Assembly: GCF_019711195.1 (NCBI RefSeq)
Contig: NZ_CP081299.1
Location: 1,922,001 to 1,986,000 of the forward strand
Reading direction: 5' to 3'
Length of the DNA: 64,000 bases
DNA from: Dyadobacter sp. NIV53
Lineage (GTDB): Bacteria > Bacteroidota > Bacteroidia > Cytophagales > Spirosomataceae
Shown: in pieces, positions 38,375 to 47,828 of the stretch
Position numbering within the stretch: the stretch's first letter is position 1
How the letters are laid out: every line of letters begins with the position of its first letter
Made by a program: the position numbers and the translations under genes
Notes under the pieces: model-generated
What the model saw: the letters and a program-made list of their open reading frames with translations, nothing else
The model's database searches: none
What the model was told of the DNA's origin: nothing

Positions 38375-38436
38375 TCTCAAAAACTCATGTTTTTCAAATA
38401 TACAATAACTTAATTTTTGAGACAGGTTTTTGAGAC
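38375..38436. promoter_or_regulatory. TTTTTGAGAC repeats upstream of the resolvase remnant
   Basis: TTTTTGAGAC occurs at 38414-38423 and 38427-38436 as a direct repeat with 13-base period, and its inverse TCTCAAAAAC at 38375-38384 just before the resolvase ATG. Paired subsites next to a resolvase gene are what a res-type recombination site or autoregulatory operator looks like. Confidence 0.5.
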
Positions 38437-38613
38437 TACCGTAAAGCAAGGAGAATACTAACATATTATAAATGTCTCAATCTCGTTAAATCTCCGTTTT
38501 TGCGGAGAAAGCTTACAACAACATATTGCAATGATTTTATAGACAGTTGATAAAATAAGAATAATGATATAAAGATTTCTTATATATTGCAAGCTCAATC
38601 TTATAATGCTGAC

Positions 38614-39087
38614 ATGAGACTAATTTATATGGCTGTCATTTTTGTTGTGGTCGTTATGACCAGTCGGTGGACACCTAAAAAGAAGCCATCCGGCTATCCA
38701 CAAGATTTCACGTTCCGGCTGGAAAGAACGGCGTTCAACTACGATTCACAAACTCATAAATATAATTACTTTGATAAGTCAGTTATCGTTGCCCTGACAG
38801 ATGAAGAACTCCAGGCAATTTATGAGTATGCCAGGGATACCAAATATCTTAATTTTCCAAAGGAATTTAAATGTGATGGAAAGGAAGCTATGGTACCATG
38901 CTTTACAGATCGTCTGGAAGTCAGATATAACAATAAGTATAAAATATCCATAAATGATGATTGCTGCTCTAAAATTGAAAAAGGACGGCCAGAGCAATTT
39001 GATCATTTGGTACGGAAAATTACTGAAATTTTAGATGCCAGGGAACAGGTCAGGAATTTGCCGAAATATCATACCAAATATATGTAA
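38614..39087 (+). CDS. Hypothetical protein with N-terminal membrane anchor
   Basis: 157 residues from the ATG at 38614 (a TTG at 38587 would add nine residues). The first 18 residues, MRLIYMAVIFVVVVMTSRW, form a signal anchor. The rest is soluble and contains FTFRLERTAFNYDSQTHKY and a Cys-containing strand pair (FKCDGKEAMVPCFTDRLEV, DDCCSKIEKG). Not recognised; the four Cys suggest a disulfide-stabilised periplasmic domain. No operon partner. Confidence 0.65.
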   Translation: MRLIYMAVIFVVVVMTSRWTPKKKPSGYPQDFTFRLERTAFNYDSQTHKYNYFDKSVIVALTDEELQAIYEYARDTKYLNFPKEFKCDGKEAMVPCFTDRLEVRYNNKYKISINDDCCSKIEKGRPEQFDHLVRKITEILDAREQVRNLPKYHTKYM

Positions 39088-39367
39088 GAACATAGCAATT
39101 TATCGGAACAAGAAATAATGTAGGTAATCAGCCACACATTACTCGAGTATTATTTAGATTATTACATATCCATATAACCCTAAGATATTGATCCAGTTAC
39201 TACATTAGTGTTCTTCTTAAAACCACCGTTTTTGCTGACATAGTTTGAACCGAGATCAATAGCATCAAATGAGCCATGTATATTATCTATTTATAATGAA
39301 ATTATTATATACAATCATTCCAACCAAAAGGGATTAATTGGCATCCTTATAAAAAAAGCCTAGCCTT

Positions 39368-39796
39368 ATGAAAAAGCTCTTATTTGCGCTGATGATCTCA
39401 CTTGTTTTAGTTGCCTGCAAAAATGATGATCCTGAACCAGAGCCGGAAATTGCAGCCATTGTGCATAAGTGGAAACTCACTGCTTACGAAAATACAGTAG
39501 ACGGTAAAAAAATCTGGGTTCCTGTTAATGGGGAACCCAATTATATCAGTTTCAGGTTCGATGGTTTGATACTTGATTCAAATGGTTTGCCTCCATGCTG
39601 CTCACCAAAGGCGTATTATTTGAATGGGGTGCTATTTGAAGTAAAACCGAAGGCAGAAGTACCAACGAATAATTTTTGTATAAGTGTTGATTGTATCGGA
39701 TGTGACACATGGGATATTCAACAAATTGACAATGAGCTCATTATATCTCTCTGCGAGCCCTTCGCTGACAGAAGGTCAAAGTACATTATGGAATAA
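39368..39796 (+). CDS. Small lipoprotein (intact copy of the 21.1 kb pseudogene)
   Basis: 142 residues with lipoprotein signal MKKLLFALMISLVLVACKND. The mature part holds HKWKLTAYENTVDGKKIWVP, of the lipocalin-like small-lipoprotein type common in Bacteroidota, and a Cys-rich centre (PPCCSPKAYY, CISVDCIGCDTW). Function unknown. A decayed duplicate with the same leader lies at 21067. The leader contains AAAACCACCGTTTTTGC, a recurring short motif. Confidence 0.75.
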   Translation: MKKLLFALMISLVLVACKNDDPEPEPEIAAIVHKWKLTAYENTVDGKKIWVPVNGEPNYISFRFDGLILDSNGLPPCCSPKAYYLNGVLFEVKPKAEVPTNNFCISVDCIGCDTWDIQQIDNELIISLCEPFADRRSKYIME

Positions 39797-40014
39797 TTTG
39801 AAGCATCTTAAAGTTTTAAATTGGCTGCAGAAGGCAAATTCAGTGTCTTACAGTGTAGAATTCGGAGTCAATGACCACCGCAATTCGGAAGTTAAGTGCA
39901 TGCCGTTTTGGTTATCATTGACCAGTTTAAATAAACGATTAACAGGTATTTAATTGGTCGGTGTAAAAATATGCTGATGTTCAACCTGCAACGGAATTGG
40001 ATGGTCAGGCAATC

Positions 40015-40455
40015 ATGAGACTATTAATATTGCTGTCACTTTGTTTTATTTCATTGTTTGTGAGTGCTCAGCGGATAGTGACCGGAAAGGTGGTCGACGA
40101 GTTTGAATTGCTTCCAATGCCCGGAGTTAGAATATTAAGCCGTGATACTTTGGAATTGGGAACAACTGATCTAAACGGTGATTTCAAAGTTGAACTCCCT
40201 CAAGAAACTCATGCTCTACTGGTAAGTTCGGTCGGAATGGAGTGGGCGTCAATAAAAGTTCCGGCCAACTGCAATAGATTAGAAATAATAATGCTGGCTG
40301 ACGTTATCTATGATTTTGTGACAGTCCGGTCAATAAATAGAAGACGCTATAAGAGATTCAAAAGTCTGATTGTCAAGCATAAGAAAGCATTTGCTAAAGG
40401 CTTTTTCACTTCTACTAGTCCTTGCAGTACGTATACATTCGAAAATACAAAATAA
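40015..40455 (+). CDS. Exported protein with carboxypeptidase-D-like regulatory domain
   Basis: 146 residues from the ATG at 40015; a TTG six codons earlier is rejected. Signal peptide LLILLSLCFISLFVSAQ, then a CarboxypepD_reg-like beta-sandwich (RIVTGKVVDEFELLPMPGVR, LGTTDLNGDFKVELP), the same fold found at the N terminus of SusC proteins. A basic C-terminal tail (RRRYKRFKSLIVKHKKAFAK) follows. Such stand-alone proteins are common in Bacteroidota; their role is not known. Confidence 0.75.
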   Translation: MRLLILLSLCFISLFVSAQRIVTGKVVDEFELLPMPGVRILSRDTLELGTTDLNGDFKVELPQETHALLVSSVGMEWASIKVPANCNRLEIIMLADVIYDFVTVRSINRRRYKRFKSLIVKHKKAFAKGFFTSTSPCSTYTFENTK

Positions 40456-40746
40456 CACCAGTCGCTTCAAAATAGCATGGCTGATAAATGGCCAGCCGAA
40501 ACAAAAATTAAAATAATAGCAATCTCATTGAGAACTTCTTCATTCTGGTTGTCTCACATAAAACCTCGTTTTTAGATACTCCGATAATAAATACAACAAC
40601 TATCAAGTAACGACCTGCTTCCGTAGTTATCGAAGTCAAGATAGTAAGTTGAGCGGTTAAGACCGACCGTTCATTCTACTGTTAAGTAAATATCCATTGC
40701 AACATGCTTTTTTTGATTACTAAAAAAATCCAGAGGGCACTCGGCT

Positions 40747-42156
40747 ATGAAACAGGGCTTCTACACCTTTGCCAATTTCTTCCTGGGCCTATCGATCCTG
40801 ATGGCTGTATTTAACAGTATCCTCTATTATTTTCTCGATAATAGCTTTTTCCTTCTGAACGCATTCAAAAACTGGCATCTTGCTGAAAACGTTGTAGGGG
40901 TGGCAGTTATCCTGTTTATGCTGCGCTATTATCATTTCAAAAAATACTATGTTTCTTTATAGGCTGCGAGCGTAGCGGGAGTAGTAGCTTTATGTTATGC
41001 CATCTTGGTTTATTCTTTAATATTGATGTACCGGGAACTGCATATTTATTATATTCCCATGGTTTTGGCCACGATCAGCACCGGAATGCTGTATGCACTG
41101 AGTCTGATCTTTTCTGAATCAGGAAAGAGGATGTGGCTTAAATGGGCAGGCATTACATCGGGTCTTTTGGGTTGCCTGCTGCTTGCAATAAGTATTTACC
41201 ACTTCTTTTTTCTTAGAAATCCGTTATCCGCTCCGAGCTCACTTACCAAAATTTACCTCTTGACTTTGAGGGTTGTAAACCTGATTCCTATTTTATTTAT
41301 TCTGAATTTTTCAGACGAATCGAAACTTGCTGCAACAGAAAAACTGAGCCGAACAGATCAGATTTCTGAGACCTGGCTGGGATTGGCATGTCTATTGTGT
41401 CTCGTATTTGCCCTGTTTGCCGGAGTAATGTTAGCATCTCAGGGCTATGATGTAATGCATGTACCGAAAAGAGTTAAAGCACTGGCGATGCCTTTTGAAG
41501 CCAGGTTTTATGTAAGCAGTAGCGGAGATACGCTGATGTACAGGATCATGAAGCCGCTGAATTATAATTCCCAGAAGAGGTACCCGCTCATAGTAGGCCT
41601 TCCCTATACCTGTGCCGATGACAATGAACGGAAGATTGCGGTGTGCGATCCTGCGCAGTGGTTGTCAGAGGAAAAGAACAGAGCAAGATATCCAGCATTT
41701 ACATTTGTTCCAAGATGTCCCAAAGGAGCAGGCTGGGGTGGCGTTCCCAATAATCCTTCGGTAGAAAAATTGGCTCTGGAAGCAATCACTGCACTGATAA
41801 AACAGCCCGTAATCGATAAAAAAACGGTGTATGTTACAGGTATTTCAAGAGGCGGATATGGATCTTGGCATTTCATTGGCACCCGGCCTGACCTCTTTGC
41901 GGCGGCAATACCGATCTGTGGGGGTGATGACCCTCTATTAGGTAAAAATATGGTTGATGTGGCTGTATGGGCATTTCATGGCGCAAAGGATAGAAATGTA
42001 CCTGTCGCAGGTTCACGCGATCTTATAGCTTCTATCCAGAAAGCGGGCGGGCATCCCCGATATACTGAATTCTCCGATCGCGAACATGGCATTTGGGATT
42101 TGGTAAAGACTACTCCTGGGTTGTTGGACTGGCTTTTTGCTCAAAAACAGAAGTAG
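40747..42156 (+). pseudogene. Membrane-anchored esterase/peptidase-like hydrolase interrupted by an amber codon
   Basis: One reading frame of 470 codons with a single in-frame TAG at 40960-40962 (codon 72). Before it is MKQGFYTFANFFLGLSILMA with two membrane segments; after it the frame continues AASVAGVVALCYAILVYSL and more membrane segments to about residue 220. The C-terminal half is a PHB-depolymerase/phospholipase-like alpha/beta hydrolase: YPLIVGLPYTCADDN, nucleophile elbow TGISRGGYGSW, acid in AFHGAKDRNVP and His in SDREHGIWD. The frame is otherwise intact, so the stop is recent, is read through, or is a sequence error. A TTG at 41005 could restart translation of the second part. Confidence 0.75.
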
Positions 42157-42420
42157 AAATGAAAACCAGTTGTAAGCGTTCCTAAATCTCAGACAGTCCG
42201 AAAGCACATAAAATTTAATTCTCTTGACGCTTCAAACCCTTTGACCAGTCTCTCTAAAACGACCGTTTTATGAAATACCACTTATATTTTTCGAACCTGT
42301 AGCCCTAAATCAATATCTACCCGGTAGAAGTACCCTTTTCCAATTTCATTATCAAACGATAATTTATCTTCATTAAAAGTTGCTTTCAGTTGGGGCTCAA
42401 CCTAGGCAAACCAGCTATCA

Positions 42421-42960
42421 TCATAAAATTGCACCATTAAGGTGGGGCTTACAGGATACAACCCATTTGATATTTACGATCGAAGATTTATGAACCCTTA
42501 CGAACTAGGCTGAATCCAGTTTTTCTTCCAATAACGTTAAGGTTTCCGTATACAAAAATTTACCCTGGCCAGTATGAATTCAGTAGTATGGACTGGACGC
42601 AGTAATGAAAATGATATCACTGGCCTGGATCAGGATATTGCTTGTGCCGTTTATAATACTGATCCTGGTTAGGCCAACTCTCTCTTCCTTTAATGGTATT
42701 TCAGGCTCAGAAGGTATGAACCTAAGGGATACGATAAAGACTGCTGGATATATCAGCAGACAGATGTAAAGATCTTCTGCAAGACTGTGCCGCAGTACAT
42801 CCACGAAGTAAAAAACATGCCCTCCGGCCAAAGAAGAAACTGCAAAGGCGATGATGGAATACAATGAAAAGTGCAAAGCGGAAACGACCAGGTTTACAGC
42901 TATGGTAAAAGTCAGCTTGTACTCAAATATCTGATCCCGGTAAATCGACTTAAAATTAAT
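42421..42960 (-). pseudogene. Membrane LytTR-type transcriptional regulator, decayed
   Basis: One minus-strand frame from 42960 to 42421 with stops at 42580-42582 and 42505-42507. It reads two or three membrane segments (FTIAVNLVVSALHFSLYSII), then a LytTR DNA-binding domain: NILIQASDIIFITASSPYY, stop, IHTGQGKFLYTETLTLLEEK, stop, FVRVHKSSIVNIKWVVS and HLNG. Both start and C terminus are missing. LytTR proteins with N-terminal membrane domains are sensors in Bacteroidota. A nearby minus-strand frame at 42290-42420 (FNEDKLSFDNEIGKGYF) may be another remnant. Confidence 0.7.
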
Positions 42961-43116
42961 TCAATTTAGTCAAAAATATGACCACAAACATATATAACTA
43001 TTTGTATATGAAATATTTAACAAAAATAAATGCTCATTTTGATCTCTTTTATGATTAAAAAACTGATTATATTTATAGAATTAATTAAAGTTTAAATATA
43101 CTTAAACTCTTCTCAT

Positions 43117-46100
43117 ATGATCAGAGCCTTACTTTTAACTGCATTCTGTATAATTATGAATACAGCTGTGCAGGCGCAGCAGATCCAGCTTGTTAAAGAT
43201 ATCAATACGACACCAGGTTCTTACAGTCCCAACCTTAGAAATAACATAGTAGTCAATGGAAAAATTTTTTTCCTGTCTTATCAGCCAGGATCTGACATCC
43301 AGCTTTTTGTGACCGATGGGACAGAGGCCGGAACAGTGCGTCTGACAGATAACGATTCTGGAGCAGATCAACCCTATGGACTGACCAGCGCCAATGGTTA
43401 CGTTTTTTACAAGGCCCGGTTCGAGCGAAGCTGGTGGCTTTTCCGAAGTGATGGCACAAAAGATGGAACTATCCCCATTCATAAACTTGCCCAAACCTAT
43501 GAAAACTCCAACGACATCGAGGAAGTCAATGGCACGGTTTACTTTTCCGGTTCACAGGATTACAGCCGCAACCAGCTTTGGAAAACGGATGGTACCATTG
43601 CCGGGACAACGCTTGTCAGGGATATGGGGTCAACAGAAAACGGTTACGGTATATATGATTTTTATAACTTTAAAGGTAAACTCCATTTCATAAATACATT
43701 AGAGAGCAATGGAGAATATATTGCCACAATATGGAGCAGTGATGGTACGGCGGCAGGTACCAAAGCCGGCGCAAGCTACACAGGAACTTCTTTTAAACCG
43801 GCTGTGGCAGGAAACTATATGTATTTCTCCCCGACTTATTACTCCCAGACTAATGTGCTTTACAAAACAGATGGAAAAAGCATTACTGCGCTTACAAACG
43901 GCCAGACCGAAATAAGGGATCCATTCGCCATAGGTACGAAGGTCTACTTTGCCACGAATGATGCACTTTGGATAACGGACGGGACGGTTGCAGGAACTAT
44001 GCTGTTAAAGAATATTCATGTGAATGACGGCAGAGACGATCCGCAACGCGCCGGTTTTACTAACCTGAATGGCACACTATTTTTTTCCGCCAGTACCGGT
44101 ATCCAATCTGAAATCTGGAAGAGTGACGGAACAGCGGCAGGAACTGTGCAGGTCACCAACCTGAATGCAACCAGTCGGGTTGATCAAATCGAAAGTATTA
44201 TCGTTGCCGGTAATCATCTCGTATTTGGGAGCAGCGACCCGGGTGGGAAACTCTGGAAATCGGACGGTACAGCAACTGGTACAGTAGTACTGGCTGATTT
44301 TCCGGGCTTCAATCCCGTTCTGTTGGGAAGTAATGTAATCTTTAATGGAACACCTGCTACAGGCAACGGACTTTTTCGTACTGATCTGACTTCGGCAGCC
44401 CCGCAGCGAATTACCAAAGTAACTACCGAGCAATCACTTCCATACAACTTTACAGATGTAAACGGAACACTGTACTTCACAGCAAAGTCATCATCTGATT
44501 CTTTTGGATTGTGGAAATCAGATGGTACGCAGACAGGAACCGTACAGGTACAAAAATTGAATTACGTTTCATACCAGATCACTACTGCCAATGGGATTGT
44601 CTATTATACGGAAAAAGATTATCTTGGCGTAGACAGGATATGGAGAACAAACGGTACAACTGGTGACGCTGTTCTGGTGGCAGATTTATCCGACCCCAAA
44701 TTTGGTGTCAAGCAGATCTCTTCACTGACCGCCATAGGCAACACCTTGTATTTCATACTTTTTGATTCCAGTGGCCGTATGGAATTATGGAAAAGCGGGG
44801 GAACACCTGTCGTAACCAGTTTTATCAGGGCATTTGAGAGTACCAGCCGCCCGGACTTTGAACCCATCGCATTCAAAGGACAACTGTATTTTGGTATTGT
44901 CGATCAAACCAGCCACACTCAAATCTGGAAAACCAATGGTACCGGAGCCGGTACACAATTAGCACCGGAATTCGCATCGAGCGGCAGACTGGTTACAAAT
45001 GATGGCCGTTTTGATACATTCAGCGTTATAGGTGACAATCTTTATGGACTTTTTTACAACAATTCCAGCTATAAACTCATCAAAACGGATGGTACGCCGA
45101 CAGCTGCAACCACCGTGGCCAGCCTGCCATTTATTCCGGCGAGCCTCTTTGGGGCAGGCGGCCTGATTTACATCTCATCAGTCGCATCCGATGCCGGTAA
45201 AAAATCACTCTGGAGAACAGACGGAACGGTCAGCGGAACTTTTGAACTGGCAGTACTCGATGTTAATCTGTATGCCGATCCTGAACTAGGCCCGAACGAC
45301 CCTTTTCGCCTGCAGACAGACGTAAACGGCAAACTGTTTTTCATGAATACTGAACCTGCACTTGGTGACCACCTGTGGGTCAGCGACGGGACCGTTGCCG
45401 GAACGCGCAGGCTTACGCAGGTACCACAAAACAGGATCAGTTTTTTTACACAGCATACAGAAAGCCTGAACGGGGTGCTTTACTTTGATTATTATGAACC
45501 TGCCACCGGACGCGAAATCTGGCGGAGCGACGGCACACCCGAAGGTACCCACGTACTGGAAGATTTTACCCCAAACGGAAATACAGCCGTTGGATCCATG
45601 AAAACGGTGAATAATACTTTACTGATCACTGCCGATACAGGGGAATATGGCGGCGAACTTTACAAGATCGTACCTGCTGCCGGGCAGCCTTCCCTTCGTA
45701 TCAATGCCGGTGGCACAACTTTCACCGCGTCAGGCGACCGCATGTTCAGCGCCGACCAGTTTTATAACGGCACCACACAAATTTCCAATGCGGCAGACGG
45801 TGATATTGCAGGCACGACCGACGACCAGCTTTACAAAGAACAGCGCTTCGGATCTTCGTTCAGCTACAATATTCCTGTTACCAATGGCACATACAATGTG
45901 GTACTTCATTTCGCAGAAATTTACTGGGGTGTTCCTTCCAGAAGCGGGACAACCGGCCCGAATAAAAGGCGGTTCCATGTCGATATGGAAGGCACCAGAA
46001 AACTCACTGATTACGATATCTTTGTCAAAGCCGGTGGCGTCATGCGGGCCAAAACAGAAACTTTCACCGTGATTGTAACCGATAACACTTTGAATATCGA

Positions 46101-46971
46101 CTTTCTGAAAGGTGCAGCCGATAAACCCATCATTGCGGCCATTGAAGTGCTGCCAACCCAGGTAATTTTAAACCCCCTTGCTGATGCTTACATCCGCAAT
46201 ACGCCTAACGAAGAAACCAATTACGGAACGGAGCGTACGCTCGAAGTAAAAACGGGAAGCCTTCCCAGCTATCAGCGCGGTACTTACCTGAAATTCCCTT
46301 TGACTGGTGTAAGTAACGTCGGTTCCGCCAAACTGCGCCTGTATGGTTCCAACGAACAGACCAGTGCAAATACCAGTGCTGCTGTTTACGGCGTCAGTGA
46401 TGATACTTGGACAGAAACCGGCATCAAATGGTCAAATGCACCGGTGGCATCCGCAGCTGCACTGGGCTCGGTGAATGTTCACAGCACAGTTCGGTACTAT
46501 GAAATCGATGTGACAGCTTTTGTCAGGTCCGAGCTGGCGGGTGATAAAACGATCAGTCTTTTTGTGACCAATCCTGCTGGCCAGAACGCCCGGCTTGTCT
46601 TCAACAGCCGGGAAAATGCAGCGTACCCACCTCAGCTGGTCATTGAAAAAGCAGTTTCACCTGCTGCAAGAACGAGTGCAGAAGAAATTATAACCCGGAC
46701 AGAAAAAGAGGCAGAAACTTCAGGCATTTATCCCAATCCAGCCGGAAAAAGCTTTACGGTGCATATTGCAAAAGCACATCAGGGAAAAGTGGATTTACAA
46801 CTGATCAGTCTATCAGGTACTACCTATCAAATCAGTCATCAGAAAAAGGCGGCATCGGCTTCAAAAGTGGAAATGGATGTTTCTTCCATGCAGCTGCCGC
46901 AGGGAATTTATATTTTGAAAATCCAGTCGGCGGCTTTGGTCGAGACGGTTAGGATATTACTGACAGAATAA
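43117..46971 (+). CDS. Secreted ELWxxDGT-repeat/malectin/DNRLRE protein with T9SS sorting domain
   Basis: 1284 residues: signal peptide (MIRALLLTAFCIIMNTAVQA), then about 17 repeats of the ELWxxDGT type (LWKSDGTATGT, IWRSDGTPEGT) to about residue 850, forming a beta-propeller-like array. A malectin-like domain (LRINAGGTTFTASGD ... VLHFAEIYWG) spans about 850-1010 and a DNRLRE domain (about 1015-1180; ADAYIRNTPNEETNYG, YEIDVTAFVRSEL). A T9SS type-A sorting domain (IYPNPAGKSFTVHIAKAHQG ... LPQGIYILKIQ) ends it. Malectin and DNRLRE domains bind carbohydrate or act as surface spacers. A large surface protein; ligand unknown. Confidence 0.93.
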   Translation: MIRALLLTAFCIIMNTAVQAQQIQLVKDINTTPGSYSPNLRNNIVVNGKIFFLSYQPGSDIQLFVTDGTEAGTVRLTDNDSGADQPYGLTSANGYVFYKARFERSWWLFRSDGTKDGTIPIHKLAQTYENSNDIEEVNGTVYFSGSQDYSRNQLWKTDGTIAGTTLVRDMGSTENGYGIYDFYNFKGKLHFINTLESNGEYIATIWSSDGTAAGTKAGASYTGTSFKPAVAGNYMYFSPTYYSQTNVLYKTDGKSITALTNGQTEIRDPFAIGTKVYFATNDALWITDGTVAGTMLLKNIHVNDGRDDPQRAGFTNLNGTLFFSASTGIQSEIWKSDGTAAGTVQVTNLNATSRVDQIESIIVAGNHLVFGSSDPGGKLWKSDGTATGTVVLADFPGFNPVLLGSNVIFNGTPATGNGLFRTDLTSAAPQRITKVTTEQSLPYNFTDVNGTLYFTAKSSSDSFGLWKSDGTQTGTVQVQKLNYVSYQITTANGIVYYTEKDYLGVDRIWRTNGTTGDAVLVADLSDPKFGVKQISSLTAIGNTLYFILFDSSGRMELWKSGGTPVVTSFIRAFESTSRPDFEPIAFKGQLYFGIVDQTSHTQIWKTNGTGAGTQLAPEFASSGRLVTNDGRFDTFSVIGDNLYGLFYNNSSYKLIKTDGTPTAATTVASLPFIPASLFGAGGLIYISSVASDAGKKSLWRTDGTVSGTFELAVLDVNLYADPELGPNDPFRLQTDVNGKLFFMNTEPALGDHLWVSDGTVAGTRRLTQVPQNRISFFTQHTESLNGVLYFDYYEPATGREIWRSDGTPEGTHVLEDFTPNGNTAVGSMKTVNNTLLITADTGEYGGELYKIVPAAGQPSLRINAGGTTFTASGDRMFSADQFYNGTTQISNAADGDIAGTTDDQLYKEQRFGSSFSYNIPVTNGTYNVVLHFAEIYWGVPSRSGTTGPNKRRFHVDMEGTRKLTDYDIFVKAGGVMRAKTETFTVIVTDNTLNIDFLKGAADKPIIAAIEVLPTQVILNPLADAYIRNTPNEETNYGTERTLEVKTGSLPSYQRGTYLKFPLTGVSNVGSAKLRLYGSNEQTSANTSAAVYGVSDDTWTETGIKWSNAPVASAAALGSVNVHSTVRYYEIDVTAFVRSELAGDKTISLFVTNPAGQNARLVFNSRENAAYPPQLVIEKAVSPAARTSAEEIITRTEKEAETSGIYPNPAGKSFTVHIAKAHQGKVDLQLISLSGTTYQISHQKKAASASKVEMDVSSMQLPQGIYILKIQSAALVETVRILLTE

Positions 46972-46987
46972 ACAGTCAGAGAAATGG

Positions 46988-47032
46988 AGCCATTTGGTTT
47001 TGGAAAATGATGGGTTCTGAAATCAAATGGCT
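46988..47032. terminator. Inverted repeat after the ELWxxDGT gene
   Basis: AGCCATTTG at 46988-46996 and CAAATGGCT at 47024-47032, a perfect 9-base pair with a 27-base loop, starting 17 bases after the stop codon. No T-run follows, so termination is only a possibility. Confidence 0.3.
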
Positions 47033-47828
47033 TCTGCTAAAATCAAATTTATTTATAGCTAATAATAGTAAGCAGTTTCTAACCAGTTTAACAAAAATGG
47101 CGTTTTGGTATAATTGAATGCATAAAAAAATAGAAATAGAATATCTACAAATTAAATTCACATAAAAACCACCGTTTTCTGCATCGACATCATCTACCCG
47201 AAACTCCATTATTATTGAGTGGTTCGTTTGGGGTGTGGCCAGATGAGTTCCTCCAAAATGTTGTAAAGTCTGTATACTGCCAATCGCTAATGCACTGAAC
47301 TGAGTGCGTAGTTCTGCAAAATCCTCTGTGTATTAAATGGTGGATAATCCTGTAATTTTTTATAAAAATGATTTAGTGTCCTAATTAGAGAATTCGGATA
47401 GCAGGACCACCTGATTCCGTAGCAGATTGACCCCAGTCTGTGTCTCGTCTTTCTTACAATATCCTGTTCTCTATCAATTAATTAAACTGGTCATTCCTAA
47501 CTGAAACAAGATGTCCCTCGTTTACGAAATACAATGGTCACGACTCGAATTCTCCAAAACTTTACACTCCAGCCTGCTTAGAATAAAACACTGTCATAAT
47601 TAACATCCTTGTTATTCATACAATCATCCGATTTGAGGACAGTTCATAAAATTTCTGTTAAGACTGTAACAGAAAAATGAAGGGTTTTATCAAATCGTAA
47701 GTCTTGCTCTTAACTGAGGGGCATCTATGTCATAACGGCTGATGAACATTTCATATTCCCATTTGTGAAATCAAATTGTATGGTTCGGAATGCTTGTCAG
47801 GTTAAATGAAATTAAAAATACCATATGG
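47033..47828. other. Gene-free region containing an IS21-like remnant
   Basis: About 800 bases between a plus-strand gene end and a minus-strand gene end. The recurring AAAACCACCGTTTTCTGC motif lies at 47164, and IS21-like end repeats at 47392-47550. No coding frame was recognised. Confidence 0.5.
47392..47550. repeat. IS21-like terminal repeat remnant, copy B
   Basis: The first block, TTCGGATAGCAGGACCACCT then GATTCCGTAGCAGATTGACC, is nearly identical to 49792-49833. The second block at 47473-47550 matches copies A and C. On the minus strand the units read GGTCAATCTGCTACGGAAT and GTGGTCCTGCTATCCGAAT, the form of IS21-family multi-repeat ends. No istA/istB genes are present. Confidence 0.55.
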
